DNA from: Candidatus Defluviilinea proxima
GTDB lineage: Bacteria; Chloroflexota; Anaerolineae; Anaerolineales; Villigracilaceae
NCBI GenBank assembly: GCA_016721115.1
Contig: JADKIW010000001.1
Location: forward strand, 3,735,501 to 3,799,500
DNA length: 64,000 nt
Direction: 5' to 3'
Under the pieces are notes generated by a model. That model did not search any database. It saw only the letters and a list, made by a program, of their open reading frames with translations, and was not told where the DNA came from. Position numbers and translations under genes: made by a program. Positions within the stretch are counted from its first letter, which is position 1. Each line of letters starts with the position of its first letter. This document shows positions 35,709-44,424 of the stretch, piece by piece.

Positions 35709-36180
35709 TCACCACATCGCCACTCTGGCCGCCATGCTTTTCGATGAGACGAATATTTTGTATCCGCATCGTCTTCTCAACGGCTTTTGCCATATCGTAG
35801 ACCGTCAACGCCGCCACAGAGACAGCGGTCAACGCTTCCATTTCGACGCCGGTCTTGCCGGTCACTTTGGCAGTGGCAGTGATGACCACACCGGGTAAGG
35901 AATCGTCGAGAGCGAGGTCCACATCAATTTTGGAGAGTGGAAGAGGATGACATAACGGGATCAGGTCAGAGGTCCGTTTTGAGGCGGTAATGCCGGCGAT
36001 CTGTGCGACGGTGAGAACGTCCCCTTTTTTGATATGTCCCGCACGGATCAAATCCAATGTCTCTTTCTTCATATGGACTTCGCCGCGTGCGATCGCAGTC
36101 CGTTCGGTATCAGGCTTGTGGCCGACATCCACCATACTGGCGCGACCTTGTTCATCGAGATGAGTGAGTTTATTTGGCAT
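35701..36180 (-). CDS. moaC: Cyclic pyranopterin monophosphate synthase
   Basis: A 159-aa enzyme that forms cyclic pyranopterin monophosphate after MoaA in molybdenum cofactor synthesis. Family motifs: MVDVGHKPDTERTAIARG, ASKRTSDLIPLCHPLPLSKID, GKTGVEMEALTAVSVAALTVYDM and LIEKHGGQSGD. First gene of the operon moaC-CPBP-cupin-moaD-moaE. A TATAAT box lies 6 nt before the ATG, so the mRNA is probably leaderless. moaA is not in the window. Confidence 0.97.
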   Translation of the reverse strand: MPNKLTHLDEQGRASMVDVGHKPDTERTAIARGEVHMKKETLDLIRAGHIKKGDVLTVAQIAGITASKRTSDLIPLCHPLPLSKIDVDLALDDSLPGVVITATAKVTGKTGVEMEALTAVSVAALTVYDMAKAVEKTMRIQNIRLIEKHGGQSGDVVNE

Positions 36181-36186
36181 GAAAAG

Positions 36187-36215
36187 ATTATAGTAGACCT
36201 GACAGGTTTTGAAAA
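36187..36215 (-). promoter_or_regulatory. moaC promoter inside the palindrome
   Basis: On the minus strand TTTTCA (36210-36215), a 17-nt spacer and TATAAT (36187-36192), 6 nt from the ATG. The -35 region lies in the centre of the palindrome and overlaps that of scpA. Confidence 0.6.
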
Positions 36216-36227
36216 CCTGTCAGGTCT
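36195..36227. repeat. 33-bp palindrome between moaC and scpA
   Basis: AGACCTGACAGGTTTT and AAAACCTGTCAGGTCT are exact inverted copies with one central base. The palindrome holds both divergent -35 regions. It belongs to the same type as the rplS terminator palindrome at 32016-32048. Confidence 0.85.
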
Positions 36228-36237
36228 CGGATATAAT
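36209..36237 (+). promoter_or_regulatory. scpA promoter inside the palindrome
   Basis: TTGAAA (36209-36214), a 17-nt spacer and TATAAT (36232-36237), 8 nt before ATG 36246. The -35 box is the centre of the palindrome. Confidence 0.75.
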
Positions 36238-36245
36238 CACGCCCT

Positions 36246-37016
36246 ATGGAAAACTTGTTGGGACGCCAGTTAAATTACAGGGTGAACACGCCGGTCTATG
36301 AAGGACCGCTCGACATTCTGCTTAGCCTGATCGAACACGCCGAATTGGATATTACAACCGTTTCGCTCGCGACTGTGACGGATCAATATCTCTCTTACAT
36401 CAACGGCATCGAACAGGTCAGCGCGGACGAAATCTCTGCGTTTTTGGTGATCGCGGCAAAGTTGATCCAGATCAAGTCAGAGGCGTTATTGCCGAGACCG
36501 CCCACGCGCGAGGCTGGCGAGGAAGACCCCGGCCAAGCACTTGTTGACCAATTGAGGTTATACAAACGTTTCAAAGAAATCGGTGGATGGCTGAATGAAC
36601 GTGCAGAAGCAAATTTGCGAACGTATTTACGCATTGCGCCACCACCCAAAGTGGAACCCAAGCTCGATCTCTCAAACATCACGCTCGAAAAATTGGTTGC
36701 AGCGGCAGAAGAGGCATTTGCTAAGGAAAAGGCCAAGAAACCGCTTGGCACCGTCATCTCTGCCCCACGCGTGACCATCCGCGAAAAGATCGACATGATC
36801 ACAAAAATGATGAAGGATGTGCAACATTCATCGTTCAGCGTTCTGGTGAAAGACAGCACATCACGTCTCGAGATCGTTGTTACATTTCTCGCGATGCTTG
36901 AGTTGATCAAACGCTATCGCGTACAGGCACATCAAGAAGGTTTGTTCACCGATATCGAAATTGACCGCATGGAAGAATGGTCTGAGGACGAAGAGATCGA
37001 GATCGAATTCGAATAA
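36246..37016 (+). CDS. scpA: Segregation and condensation protein A
   Basis: A 256-aa kleisin that bridges SMC heads in chromosome condensation. N-terminal motif YEGPLDILLSLIEHAELDI is diagnostic, followed by EISAFLVIAAKLIQIKSEALLPRP. The C-terminus has the winged-helix pattern FLAMLELIKRYRVQAHQEGLF and an acidic tail. The partner scpB is not visible downstream. The mRNA is probably leaderless. The gene is convergent with the short VanZ-like gene. Confidence 0.95.
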   Translation: MENLLGRQLNYRVNTPVYEGPLDILLSLIEHAELDITTVSLATVTDQYLSYINGIEQVSADEISAFLVIAAKLIQIKSEALLPRPPTREAGEEDPGQALVDQLRLYKRFKEIGGWLNERAEANLRTYLRIAPPPKVEPKLDLSNITLEKLVAAAEEAFAKEKAKKPLGTVISAPRVTIREKIDMITKMMKDVQHSSFSVLVKDSTSRLEIVVTFLAMLELIKRYRVQAHQEGLFTDIEIDRMEEWSEDEEIEIEFE

Positions 37017-37063
37017 TGTAGCGCTTAGCTAACAGTTATTGGCGGTTAGCAGTGAAATAACGG

Positions 37064-37447
37064 TCAGACAGTTTTTTCGTCTGGTCGTTTGTTTTTTATA
37101 AACATGCTCGCGATCCATAACGAGATCAACGCGCCAAGATTATCGAAGAACAGCACATCCCACACAGACGGATGCCTGCCCGAAACAAATGACTGATGGA
37201 ATTCATCGGTCACCGCATACAGAATGGCAAGCGACCATGCTAACCAACGCTTTTTCGGGTCCATGCCAAGTGCGTACAAATACGACAGAGCCAGCAGTCC
37301 ATACCCAAGCATGTGCCCACCCTTTTTGACGATACGATCTGCCCAATCAAAATCGGGAAGATTTGCCGAAGGTTGAGATGAAAACCAAAAGATGCCCCCC
37401 ATCACAATCAACGCAGGGAACCAATTCAAAATCTGATTTCTTTTCAT
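37064..37447 (-). CDS. Short VanZ-like membrane protein
   Basis: A 127-aa protein with about four helices. Motifs WFSSQPS after the first helix, KKGGHMLGYGLLALSYLYAL and YAVTDEFHQSFVSGRHPSVWDVLFDNLGA (written with one residue omitted) match the VanZ-like/acid-resistance group. Function unknown. It follows the lipoprotein gene on the same strand, after that gene's terminator. Confidence 0.82.
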   Translation of the reverse strand: MKRNQILNWFPALIVMGGIFWFSSQPSANLPDFDWADRIVKKGGHMLGYGLLALSYLYALGMDPKKRWLAWSLAILYAVTDEFHQSFVSGRHPSVWDVLFFDNLGALISLWIASMFIKNKRPDEKTV

Positions 37448-37460
37448 GAGCCATCCAAAT

Positions 37461-37491
37461 AAAAAGCCATCGCCGTATGAGCGATGGCTTT
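37461..37491 (-). terminator. Terminator of the lipoprotein gene
   Basis: An 11-bp stem (AAAGCCATCGC / GCGATGGCTTT) with a 7-nt loop, read on the minus strand into TTTTTATTTGG. It lies 19 nt after the lipoprotein stop. Confidence 0.87.
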
Positions 37492-37509
37492 GAGAGAATA
37501 CTTCTTACT

Positions 37510-37986
37510 TTACACGTCTTCCAAGCGGATCGCAACTGTACGGCTTCCGTCACCCATATCCACGCTCTGGATCACAACCGCCTTTCCACTCGGGTCACCA
37601 TCAAATACCATACTGAACACACCGCCAGACACCACGGTCAACAACTCGCGCTCGGTATATCCCTGCGCCGTATACGTATCACGATAGAATTTCATTACAT
37701 CGTCACCAGACATCTTGGTGTAATACAATAAAGTTCCAGCAGCATCCGTAACGTTATAAGCATCTTCGGTCATCGGAAATTTAGAATCAGAAGAGCTTTC
37801 TCCTTCATTCGTATTACCTGAGTCTGACACAGACGGAGCATCTGTTGGGCTACTGTCGTCTGATGTAGTTGGCGGAAGATCGTTTCCATTACCATTACCA
37901 CCGCCACCAAGACCCGTCACAGCCTGACATGCAAGTGAGGCAAGGACTAAAACTGCAATTACCGCAAACATTCGATACTTATTCAT
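37510..37986 (-). CDS. Secreted lipoprotein of unknown function
   Basis: A 158-aa protein with a lipoprotein signal peptide (lipobox LASLAC, Cys20), a glycine/asparagine/serine-rich linker (about 24-70) and a small C-terminal domain (about 70-158). The domain contains FPMTEDAYNVTDAAGTLLYY and DDVMKFYRDTYTAQGY, resembling short periplasmic domains in which a peptide-like segment precedes a two-helix/sheet fold. Not recognised further. AAAGGAG precedes the ATG with good spacing. Confidence 0.85.
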   Translation of the reverse strand: MNKYRMFAVIAVLVLASLACQAVTGLGGGGNGNGNDLPPTTSDDSSPTDAPSVSDSGNTNEGESSSDSKFPMTEDAYNVTDAAGTLLYYTKMSGDDVMKFYRDTYTAQGYTERELLTVVSGGVFSMVFDGDPSGKAVVIQSVDMGDGSRTVAIRLEDV

Positions 37987-38071
37987 GGTTAAGCTCCTTT
38001 GGGAAATTTGCAGAATTATAGTCGGTGACCACTAGAACTCTACCACCCATTAGGACGGGGTCAAACCTGAA

Positions 38072-38077
38072 TATAAT
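38072..38077 (+). promoter_or_regulatory. -10 box of pabBC
   Basis: TATAAT, 15 nt before the TTG start at 38093. No clear -35 box. Confidence 0.5.
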
Positions 38078-38092
38078 CAAACCAGAGACAAC

Positions 38093-39859
38093 TTGAACAT
38101 AAACGAAGTTTTACTCAAAGAAAACGACCAATGGCTTCACTTTACAGAGCCAAAGCAAATCATCACCACACAGAGTCTGGATGATGTTATCCCGTCATTG
38201 CAAGAGATCGAAAGGCTGACTCAGGTCAACGGCTGGCACGCGGCTGGATTCATCAGTTACGAAGCAGCGCCCGCCTTTGACAAAGCGCTCCGCCCTGAGC
38301 AGAGCGGAGCGCAAAAGGATAATGTTGATGAATTCCCACTCTTATGGTTTGGACTTTACCCCGCGCCTCGCATCATTACCTTACCCGAGCCTGATTCAGC
38401 AAAACCAGCTTTATCCTGGCTGACAACTGTTGACCGCGATACGTACAACACGGCCATTGAACAGATCAAGGACTACATCGCTCAGGGTCAGACTTACCAA
38501 GTCAATTACACGATGCGCCTTCGAGCAGAATTTAAAACTGATCCGTGGAATTTCTTTCTCCATCTCGCACAGACTCAAAACAACCACGCCGCCTACATTG
38601 ATTTAGGCCGTTATATTATCGCATCCGCTTCGCCTGAGTTCTTCTTCCGTCTCAATGGCGACATCATTGAGTCCCGCCCCATGAAAGGGACAACTCGTCG
38701 GGGGCGCACAACGCTTGAGGACGAGGAGCAGGCACAATGGTTGAAAGATTCGGAAAAGAATCGAGCAGAGAATGTCATGATCGTAGACATGATCCGCAAC
38801 GATCTGGGACGCATCGCAAAAGTCGGCAGTGTTCACATCCCTGAATTATTCTCAACAGAAAAATACCCCACGCTCTGGCAAATGACGTCCACCGTACGGG
38901 CAAAAACATCCGCATCACTGACAGAGATATTCGAGGCACTTTTTCCATGTGCATCCATCACTGGCGCGCCAAAAGTAAGCACAATGCGAATCATCTCTGA
39001 ACTCGAAACATCGCTGAGAAAGATATACACAGGGAGCATCGGTCATATCGCGCCAAACCGAAAAGCAACTTTTAATGTCGCCATCCGCACTGCGCTAATC
39101 GACCGTAAAACTCAAACAGCAGAATATGGCGTTGGTAGTGGCATCGTCTGGGACTCGATCAACACAGACGAATACACTGAAGCTCTGCTCAAAGCTCGCG
39201 TACTGACTGAGGAGACACAACAATTTTCCCTGCTCGAAACGCTTTTATGGACCCCAGAAGAAAGTTTCTTTTTGCGCGAGAAACATATTGAACGTCTGTT
39301 AGATTCGGCAAAGTATTTTGATTTTCCCGTTGCGCGAAAAGATATCGAAAACTATCTCAATGAAATTTCATCCCAATTCACATCTCCGCAACGTGTCCGA
39401 CTATTACTCGATAAACACGGCAACCTACAATCAGAAACAAAGCCCTATGAAAGTGTAAGCGATCATCCCCCACTAAATGTACGTCTTGCAAAAGAGCCCG
39501 TCCACTCAGGGAATGTGTTTCTCTTTCATAAAACCACACATCGTGAAATATACGAGGTCGCTCGCAAGGGTCTTCAAGAGTACGATGATGTACTTCTCTA
39601 CAACGAGAACAACGAGCTAACCGAATTCACCATTGGCAATCTAGTCGTCGAACTGAACGGAAAACTCTATACCCCACCCATTTCCTGTGGATTGCTCGCA
39701 GGCACCTTCCGCGCACACTTGCTGGAGACAAGTCAGGTAGAAGAAAGAGTAATTCGAGTGGAAGAGTTGAAGGATTGCACAAAAATATTTCTCGTTAATT
39801 CAGTGCGAAAGTGGGAAATAGCAGTTGCAATGAACACGGGATTTCATACGAATATGTGA
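38093..39859 (+). CDS. pabB: Aminodeoxychorismate synthase component I fused to aminodeoxychorismate lyase
   Basis: A 588-aa fusion for 4-aminobenzoate (folate) synthesis. Residues 1-370 are PabB: QTYQVNYTMRL, SASPEFFFRL, RPMKGTTRRG, ENVMIVDMIRNDLGRI and PCASITGAPKVSTMRII. Residues about 378-588 are a PabC-type class IV aminotransferase fold: EESFFLREKHIERL, ELTEFTIGNLVVE and CGLLAGTFRAHLLE. PabB aminates chorismate and PabC removes pyruvate, so one chain catalyses both. The start is TTG 38093, the only start codon near the family N-terminus. No glutaminase subunit (pabA) adjoins. Confidence 0.94.
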   Translation: MNINEVLLKENDQWLHFTEPKQIITTQSLDDVIPSLQEIERLTQVNGWHAAGFISYEAAPAFDKALRPEQSGAQKDNVDEFPLLWFGLYPAPRIITLPEPDSAKPALSWLTTVDRDTYNTAIEQIKDYIAQGQTYQVNYTMRLRAEFKTDPWNFFLHLAQTQNNHAAYIDLGRYIIASASPEFFFRLNGDIIESRPMKGTTRRGRTTLEDEEQAQWLKDSEKNRAENVMIVDMIRNDLGRIAKVGSVHIPELFSTEKYPTLWQMTSTVRAKTSASLTEIFEALFPCASITGAPKVSTMRIISELETSLRKIYTGSIGHIAPNRKATFNVAIRTALIDRKTQTAEYGVGSGIVWDSINTDEYTEALLKARVLTEETQQFSLLETLLWTPEESFFLREKHIERLLDSAKYFDFPVARKDIENYLNEISSQFTSPQRVRLLLDKHGNLQSETKPYESVSDHPPLNVRLAKEPVHSGNVFLFHKTTHREIYEVARKGLQEYDDVLLYNENNELTEFTIGNLVVELNGKLYTPPISCGLLAGTFRAHLLETSQVEERVIRVEELKDCTKIFLVNSVRKWEIAVAMNTGFHTNM

Positions 39860-39942
39860 TTGCCATTTTGGGTTTTACATTGCATCAATTCTTCTCATAT
39901 ATGTCAGCTCGCGCCGGGTGAAGCACGCCTTCCATGGTTCAC

Positions 39943-40332
39943 CTATGGCGTGAACTGTTCTCGGACTTTTGCTGAAATTTGACGGTCGGTCATATTGTCC
40001 ATGGTTTCAATTTCAACAATACGCTCCTTAAGCCCATCCTTTTCCAACCGCTTCACAAGTTCATTCTTGGCTTCACCTGGGCCAAAGATCTGAATCAACT
40101 CAGCATCACGAACATGAATGATGATGTCGTCAAAGTATTTACCTAGCTGCGCGTCGAGTTTTTTGCTTCGAAGAGCCTCTGTTGTTTGTAATCCATCTTT
40201 TCGCGAACCGCCCGCGAACCGAAGCTGTTTTTCTGCATCGGATCTTACTCGCATGATCTGCTCGCCGTTATCTGTAAGCACTACAATTATCGCTTCCCGA
40301 TGATCGATCCACATACCAATTTTCTTTTTCAT
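39943..40332 (-). CDS. Bacterial eRF1/Dom34-like small protein (paralogue A)
   Basis: A 129-aa soluble protein. MKKKIGMWIDHREAIIV at the N-terminus and IQIFGPGEAKNELVKRLE plus MTDRQISAKVREQF at the C-terminus fit the bacterial families related to domains of eRF1/pelota release factors (baeRF-like), some linked to ribosome rescue. The frame extends to 40395, but AAGGAG 7 nt before ATG 40332 and homology to the second copy (45582-45986) set the start. It begins 10 nt after the RNB exonuclease gene, so the two are co-transcribed. Family assignment is by pattern only. Confidence 0.72.
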   Translation of the reverse strand: MKKKIGMWIDHREAIIVVLTDNGEQIMRVRSDAEKQLRFAGGSRKDGLQTTEALRSKKLDAQLGKYFDDIIIHVRDAELIQIFGPGEAKNELVKRLEKDGLKERIVEIETMDNMTDRQISAKVREQFTP

Positions 40333-40342
40333 AATATGCTCC

Positions 40343-41830
40343 TTAACTATGTTTGGATGAACTGACTTTTTCAAAGTCAATGTATCCCTGCTCAACGTTT
40401 GTTTCGATCAATTCCACCAAAACCCGTTTGCCGACATCTAACCCTTCAAATCCATGCACGAGCTTGCCTTCCACAGGGACGGTGAAAAGTCGTACCCACG
40501 TACCCTTCTCGGATGCACCTGTGACAATCGAATCGAACCGCTCACCGATCCTCGATTCAAGCAAGAGTGCAGCTGCTGATTTTTCAACGCGACGCTCCAC
40601 TTTCTTGACTGAATCTTCTGTCTCGGTACAGTGAGTCGCCAAAACATCAAGCTCATCTTTGCTATATGGAACGACCTCGCCTTCCAGTGCGGCTTTCAAA
40701 AGACGTTGGGTCAGCAGGTCAGGATAGCGGCGATTCGGGGCGGTAGAATGGGCGTAATCTTTGACGGCGAGTCCAAAATGTCCCGAAACATTTCCGTCGG
40801 ATGATTCAGCAACGTATTCACCAGCTCCCAATAGTTTGATCACAGTCAAAGATAGGTCAGGGAAGCGTAAAGGGTCAGCTGCTTTTTCATGGATAAGAAA
40901 TTCTTCAAGTGCTTTTGAATCTGGATCAGTTGGAAGTTCGTACTCGTGATCGCTGGCAATTTCAACGATACGCTCCCATCGTTTAGGCGTGCGTACTACC
41001 CGGCGAATAGATGGGAATCCCCTGGCTGAGAGATAACGCGCCGTCACGCCATTTGCCGCGATCATGAAATCTTCAATGATCTCTTTAGCGCGATTCTTTT
41101 CCTCGACTTCTAACACACGGATTTGATCGCCGTCAAATATTGGTTTTGCCTCGATCGTTTCCAAACTCAGTGCCCCATGGATGTGGCGTAATCTCTTCAT
41201 GCTTTGCGCCACTCGATCCTGTAGTTGCAGATTCTCAGCCAGTCCGTGCACGGCAGTGATTTCTTCAGGAATGACACCATCATTTTCCAGCCATGCGGCA
41301 ACACTGTTATAAGCCAGTTTTGCATGATTACGTACCCATGCTTTGTAGATTTGCGAATCTTCTTCAAGCACCCCGTCAGTACCGACCACCATTCCAATAA
41401 CAATAGCAAGGCGATCTTCGTTGAGATTCAGGGATGTTACATCAGTAGAAAGCTTCTCAGGAAGCATGGGGAATAACTCGGCCGCTGTGTAAACAGATGT
41501 GGTATTGTGGCGCGCATGCTCATCAATGGCTGAGCCATTTTTAACGGACGAGGCCACATCGGCAATGGCGACCAGAATCATCACCTTGCCGGATGACAAA
41601 GATTCGGCAACAGTAAGTTGATCCAAGTCACGAGAGTCATCATTATCAATGGATGCCCAGAGAAGGTTCCTGTTATCCCGAATGGTATTACTATCGCTTG
41701 CCACAGCCATGGAATGCTGAATTTGCTCAAGTTCGGCAAACACACCCGGTGAAAAATCGGGGAGAAGACCTCGTTCCAACATGGCTCGACGGGCAATCTT
41801 TTGTAAAATAGCACGATCATTTTTATTCAT
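40343..41830 (-). CDS. RNase II/R-type (RNB) exoribonuclease
   Basis: A 495-aa 3'-5' exoribonuclease. The catalytic RNB domain (about 50-370) has the metal-binding Asp cluster SIDNDDSRDLDQLT, then LVAIADVASSV and ARHNTTSVYTAAELFPMLPEKLS, and APNRRYPDLLTQRLLKAAL near its end. The C-terminal 80 residues resemble an S1-type RNA-binding domain. Cold-shock domains at the N-terminus of RNase R/II are missing, so this is a short form. The gene starts 8 nt after pfkA and is followed by the eRF1-like gene. AAGGATAT precedes the ATG. Confidence 0.9.
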   Translation of the reverse strand: MNKNDRAILQKIARRAMLERGLLPDFSPGVFAELEQIQHSMAVASDSNTIRDNRNLLWASIDNDDSRDLDQLTVAESLSSGKVMILVAIADVASSVKNGSAIDEHARHNTTSVYTAAELFPMLPEKLSTDVTSLNLNEDRLAIVIGMVVGTDGVLEEDSQIYKAWVRNHAKLAYNSVAAWLENDGVIPEEITAVHGLAENLQLQDRVAQSMKRLRHIHGALSLETIEAKPIFDGDQIRVLEVEEKNRAKEIIEDFMIAANGVTARYLSARGFPSIRRVVRTPKRWERIVEIASDHEYELPTDPDSKALEEFLIHEKAADPLRFPDLSLTVIKLLGAGEYVAESSDGNVSGHFGLAVKDYAHSTAPNRRYPDLLTQRLLKAALEGEVVPYSKDELDVLATHCTETEDSVKKVERRVEKSAAALLLESRIGERFDSIVTGASEKGTWVRLFTVPVEGKLVHGFEGLDVGKRVLVELIETNVEQGYIDFEKVSSSKHS

Positions 41831-41838
41831 AATATCCT

Positions 41839-42810
41839 TTATCTTGCCAGCATTCGCGCCAGCTCCAACAAACTCAAATCCAGTTGCTTTTTATTGACGA
41901 CCACATCTGCTAAAGAAGTAGCCTCAATCTCGCCTCTAACAAGTCCCACCAACACCCCATTCTCGCCGCGAGTCAAACGGTCCACCGCGTCGGCACCCAA
42001 ACGGGTCGCCAGCAGACGATCATAGGCGCTGGGAGCGCCACCACGCTGGACATGCCCCAGCGTTGTCACCCGCAGGTCAAAACCCAGGCGTTCGTGATGT
42101 TCCTTAAAGTAATCTGCTAATGCTGCGGCGTTATAGTGAGCACCTTCGGCTACAACCACCAGGGCATGGGCTTGCCCTCGCTCATACGCGCTACGCAATT
42201 CATTTGCCACGGCTTCCGGGGTAGTATCCACCTCAGGGATGACAATCGCTTCGGTTCCACCGGCAATACCCGCCATCAATGCCAGATAACCACAATCACG
42301 ACCCATCACTTCGATAAGAAAAGCACGTTCGTGAGATAAGGCAGTGACTTTGAGCCGGTCGATCGCTTCTAGCGCGATATTGAGAGCCGTATCTACTCCA
42401 ATGGTAATGTCTGATCCGTATAGGTCATTGTCAATAGTGGAAGCCACGCCGATAACAGGGAATCCCATCTGCGACAAAGCATACGCACCAGTCTGAGAAC
42501 CGCCACCTCCGATAATAACTAACGCTTCGATTTCGCGTTCCGCTAAAACACGCAAGGCTTGTGCTCGTCCTTCCTTAGTCTTGAATTCAGGACAACGGGC
42601 GCTACCCAGCATGGTGCCACCTTGTTGGATGATGCCGCTCACATCGCGGGCGCCCAAAGGCACAATGTTGTTGGTAATAAGGCCAGCATAACCATGCTGT
42701 ATACCCATAATTTGCCAACCCTTATCAATGCCAACCCGCACCACAGACCGGATAGCGGCATTCATGCCGGGCGCATCGCCTCCACTCGTAAGTACAGCCA
42801 TATGTTTCAT
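41839..42810 (-). CDS. pfkA: 6-phosphofructokinase with altered ATP/Mg motif
   Basis: A 323-aa glycolytic enzyme making fructose 1,6-bisphosphate. Motifs: GGDAPGMNAAIRSVVR at the N-terminus, catalytic TIDNDLYGSDITIG, VMGRDCGYLALMAGIAGG and GHVQRGGAPSAYDRLLATRLG. The usual GGDGS is GGGGS here, so the acidic residue that contacts Mg-ATP in the E. coli enzyme (Asp103) is Gly. PPi-dependent enzymes normally have GGDDS, so phosphoryl donor use is uncertain. First gene of pfkA-RNB-eRF1-like. Confidence 0.93.
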   Translation of the reverse strand: MKHMAVLTSGGDAPGMNAAIRSVVRVGIDKGWQIMGIQHGYAGLITNNIVPLGARDVSGIIQQGGTMLGSARCPEFKTKEGRAQALRVLAEREIEALVIIGGGGSQTGAYALSQMGFPVIGVASTIDNDLYGSDITIGVDTALNIALEAIDRLKVTALSHERAFLIEVMGRDCGYLALMAGIAGGTEAIVIPEVDTTPEAVANELRSAYERGQAHALVVVAEGAHYNAAALADYFKEHHERLGFDLRVTTLGHVQRGGAPSAYDRLLATRLGADAVDRLTRGENGVLVGLVRGEIEATSLADVVVNKKQLDLSLLELARMLAR

Positions 42811-42891
42811 AATGATTCGTTTTCGTTGTGTATTATGCGTTGTTAACTGAACTATGATTTTCAGAACATTTCTTGCGAGAATTATTCACTT

Positions 42892-44370
42892 TCAAATAAC
42901 ATGCAATTCGATCACCTGTCGGAAATGGAAGCCGTAGATTGCAAATGTAATCGCCAATGGGAACAAACGCGGACGTCTGAACAAGGTCCAGAAAAAGAGC
43001 CGCCAATAATGGACGCGTTCCACCCCACGGATACCAAGTTGATACATGGAACGCCATAGGGCTAGGATATATTGTCTTTCCAATGGAGCCTTGATCTTGG
43101 GCGGTTTGTATTCACGAAGAAATGTCAAAACACGTTCGTAATAAAACTTGGGCGCGTAAATATGGCTTAATATTTCGCGGTATCCATCTCGCAATGGTTC
43201 AAGCCCCATCATCGGGATGATATTGGTCGAGCCATCCACGTTATCACCTGAAAACTCATTGACCAGTCTTCCTTCTTTTTGCATCCGTTCGTACAGGCTG
43301 GTTCCCAGGGGCGCTTGTAGAAGCCCGACCATGGCCGTCACGATCCCACTCTTCTGAATAAAATCAATTTGCTGTTGAAAGATCGATGGTGAATCATTGT
43401 CAAACCCGACGATGAAACCACCCTGCACTTGCAGGCCAGCACGCTGAAGTTGTTTGACGCTCTCGACCAAATCACGACCTTTGTTTTGAGTTTTACTGCA
43501 TTCGGTCAGGCTGTCTTCATTCGGCGTCTCGATGCCCACGAAAACCGTATCAAACCCGGCCTGCGTCATGAGGCGCATTAGTTCTGGATCATCCGCCAGA
43601 TTGATAGAAGCTTCTGTGCTGAATGGCATCCCTGTTTTCCCCTTACGCCATTCGATCAAGGCAGGTAATACCTCGGTCTTGATATGCTTTTTGTTGCCGA
43701 TAAAATTATCGTCCACAAAAAAGATGCTCTTGCGCCAACCTAACGAATAGATGCTATCCAACTCGGCAATGATCTGCGCAGCGGTCTTGGTACGCGGACG
43801 ATGCCCCAACAATGTGGTGATATTGCAAAAATCGCAATTGAAAGGACATCCTCGCGAGAACTGAATACTAATCGTGTCATAATGTTTGAGATTCGCCAAC
43901 TCCCAAAGAGGGACGGGAGTTTGGTGGATATCGGGGAATATATCGGATGAATAAACGCGTCGAGCCTGACCATTTGCCTGGTCCAGCAAGAACGGCCTTA
44001 ACGTCTCTTCAGCCTCGTTCAAAACAAAATGGTCCACGTCTGGGAATTGCTCATGTTCCATTGTGAACAGCGGGCCACCCGCTACGATCTTCACACCGGC
44101 TGCTTTGCAAAGTTTGATAATGTTTTGCACAGATGCACGTTGTACGATCATCGCGCTGACAAAAACATAATCCGCCCACGCCAGGTCTTTATCTGTAAGG
44201 CTGGTCACATTGAGGTCCACCAACCTTTTTTCCCAACTGGAAGGCAACATTGCCGCGACAGTCAACAGACCTAACGGAGGCGCACCCGCTTTCTTCTGAA
44301 CAAATTTAAGCGCGTGTTTGAAACTCCAGAAAGTATCTGGGAACTCAGGGTAAACAAGTAAGATATTCAT
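42892..44370 (-). CDS. B12-binding-type radical SAM protein
   Basis: A 492-aa protein. Residues 1-150 look like a cobalamin-binding-type Rossmann domain (VAGGPLFTM, HFVLNEAEETL), but no DxHxxG motif is seen, so base-off B12 binding is unproven. The radical SAM core has FSRGCPFNCDFC (Cys175, Cys179, Cys182) for the 4Fe-4S cluster, then FFVDDNFIGN and GIETPNEDSL. The C-terminal 120 residues match the DUF4070-type extension found with hopanoid, bacteriochlorophyll and similar enzymes. The substrate cannot be deduced. AAGAGGAGAGC precedes the ATG. Confidence 0.88.
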   Translation of the reverse strand: MNILLVYPEFPDTFWSFKHALKFVQKKAGAPPLGLLTVAAMLPSSWEKRLVDLNVTSLTDKDLAWADYVFVSAMIVQRASVQNIIKLCKAAGVKIVAGGPLFTMEHEQFPDVDHFVLNEAEETLRPFLLDQANGQARRVYSSDIFPDIHQTPVPLWELANLKHYDTISIQFSRGCPFNCDFCNITTLLGHRPRTKTAAQIIAELDSIYSLGWRKSIFFVDDNFIGNKKHIKTEVLPALIEWRKGKTGMPFSTEASINLADDPELMRLMTQAGFDTVFVGIETPNEDSLTECSKTQNKGRDLVESVKQLQRAGLQVQGGFIVGFDNDSPSIFQQQIDFIQKSGIVTAMVGLLQAPLGTSLYERMQKEGRLVNEFSGDNVDGSTNIIPMMGLEPLRDGYREILSHIYAPKFYYERVLTFLREYKPPKIKAPLERQYILALWRSMYQLGIRGVERVHYWRLFFWTLFRRPRLFPLAITFAIYGFHFRQVIELHVI

Positions 44371-44424
44371 CCAGCTCTCCTCTTTATAAAAGCTTGAAAG
44401 ACGAGACCAACACGGGATGTAAAT

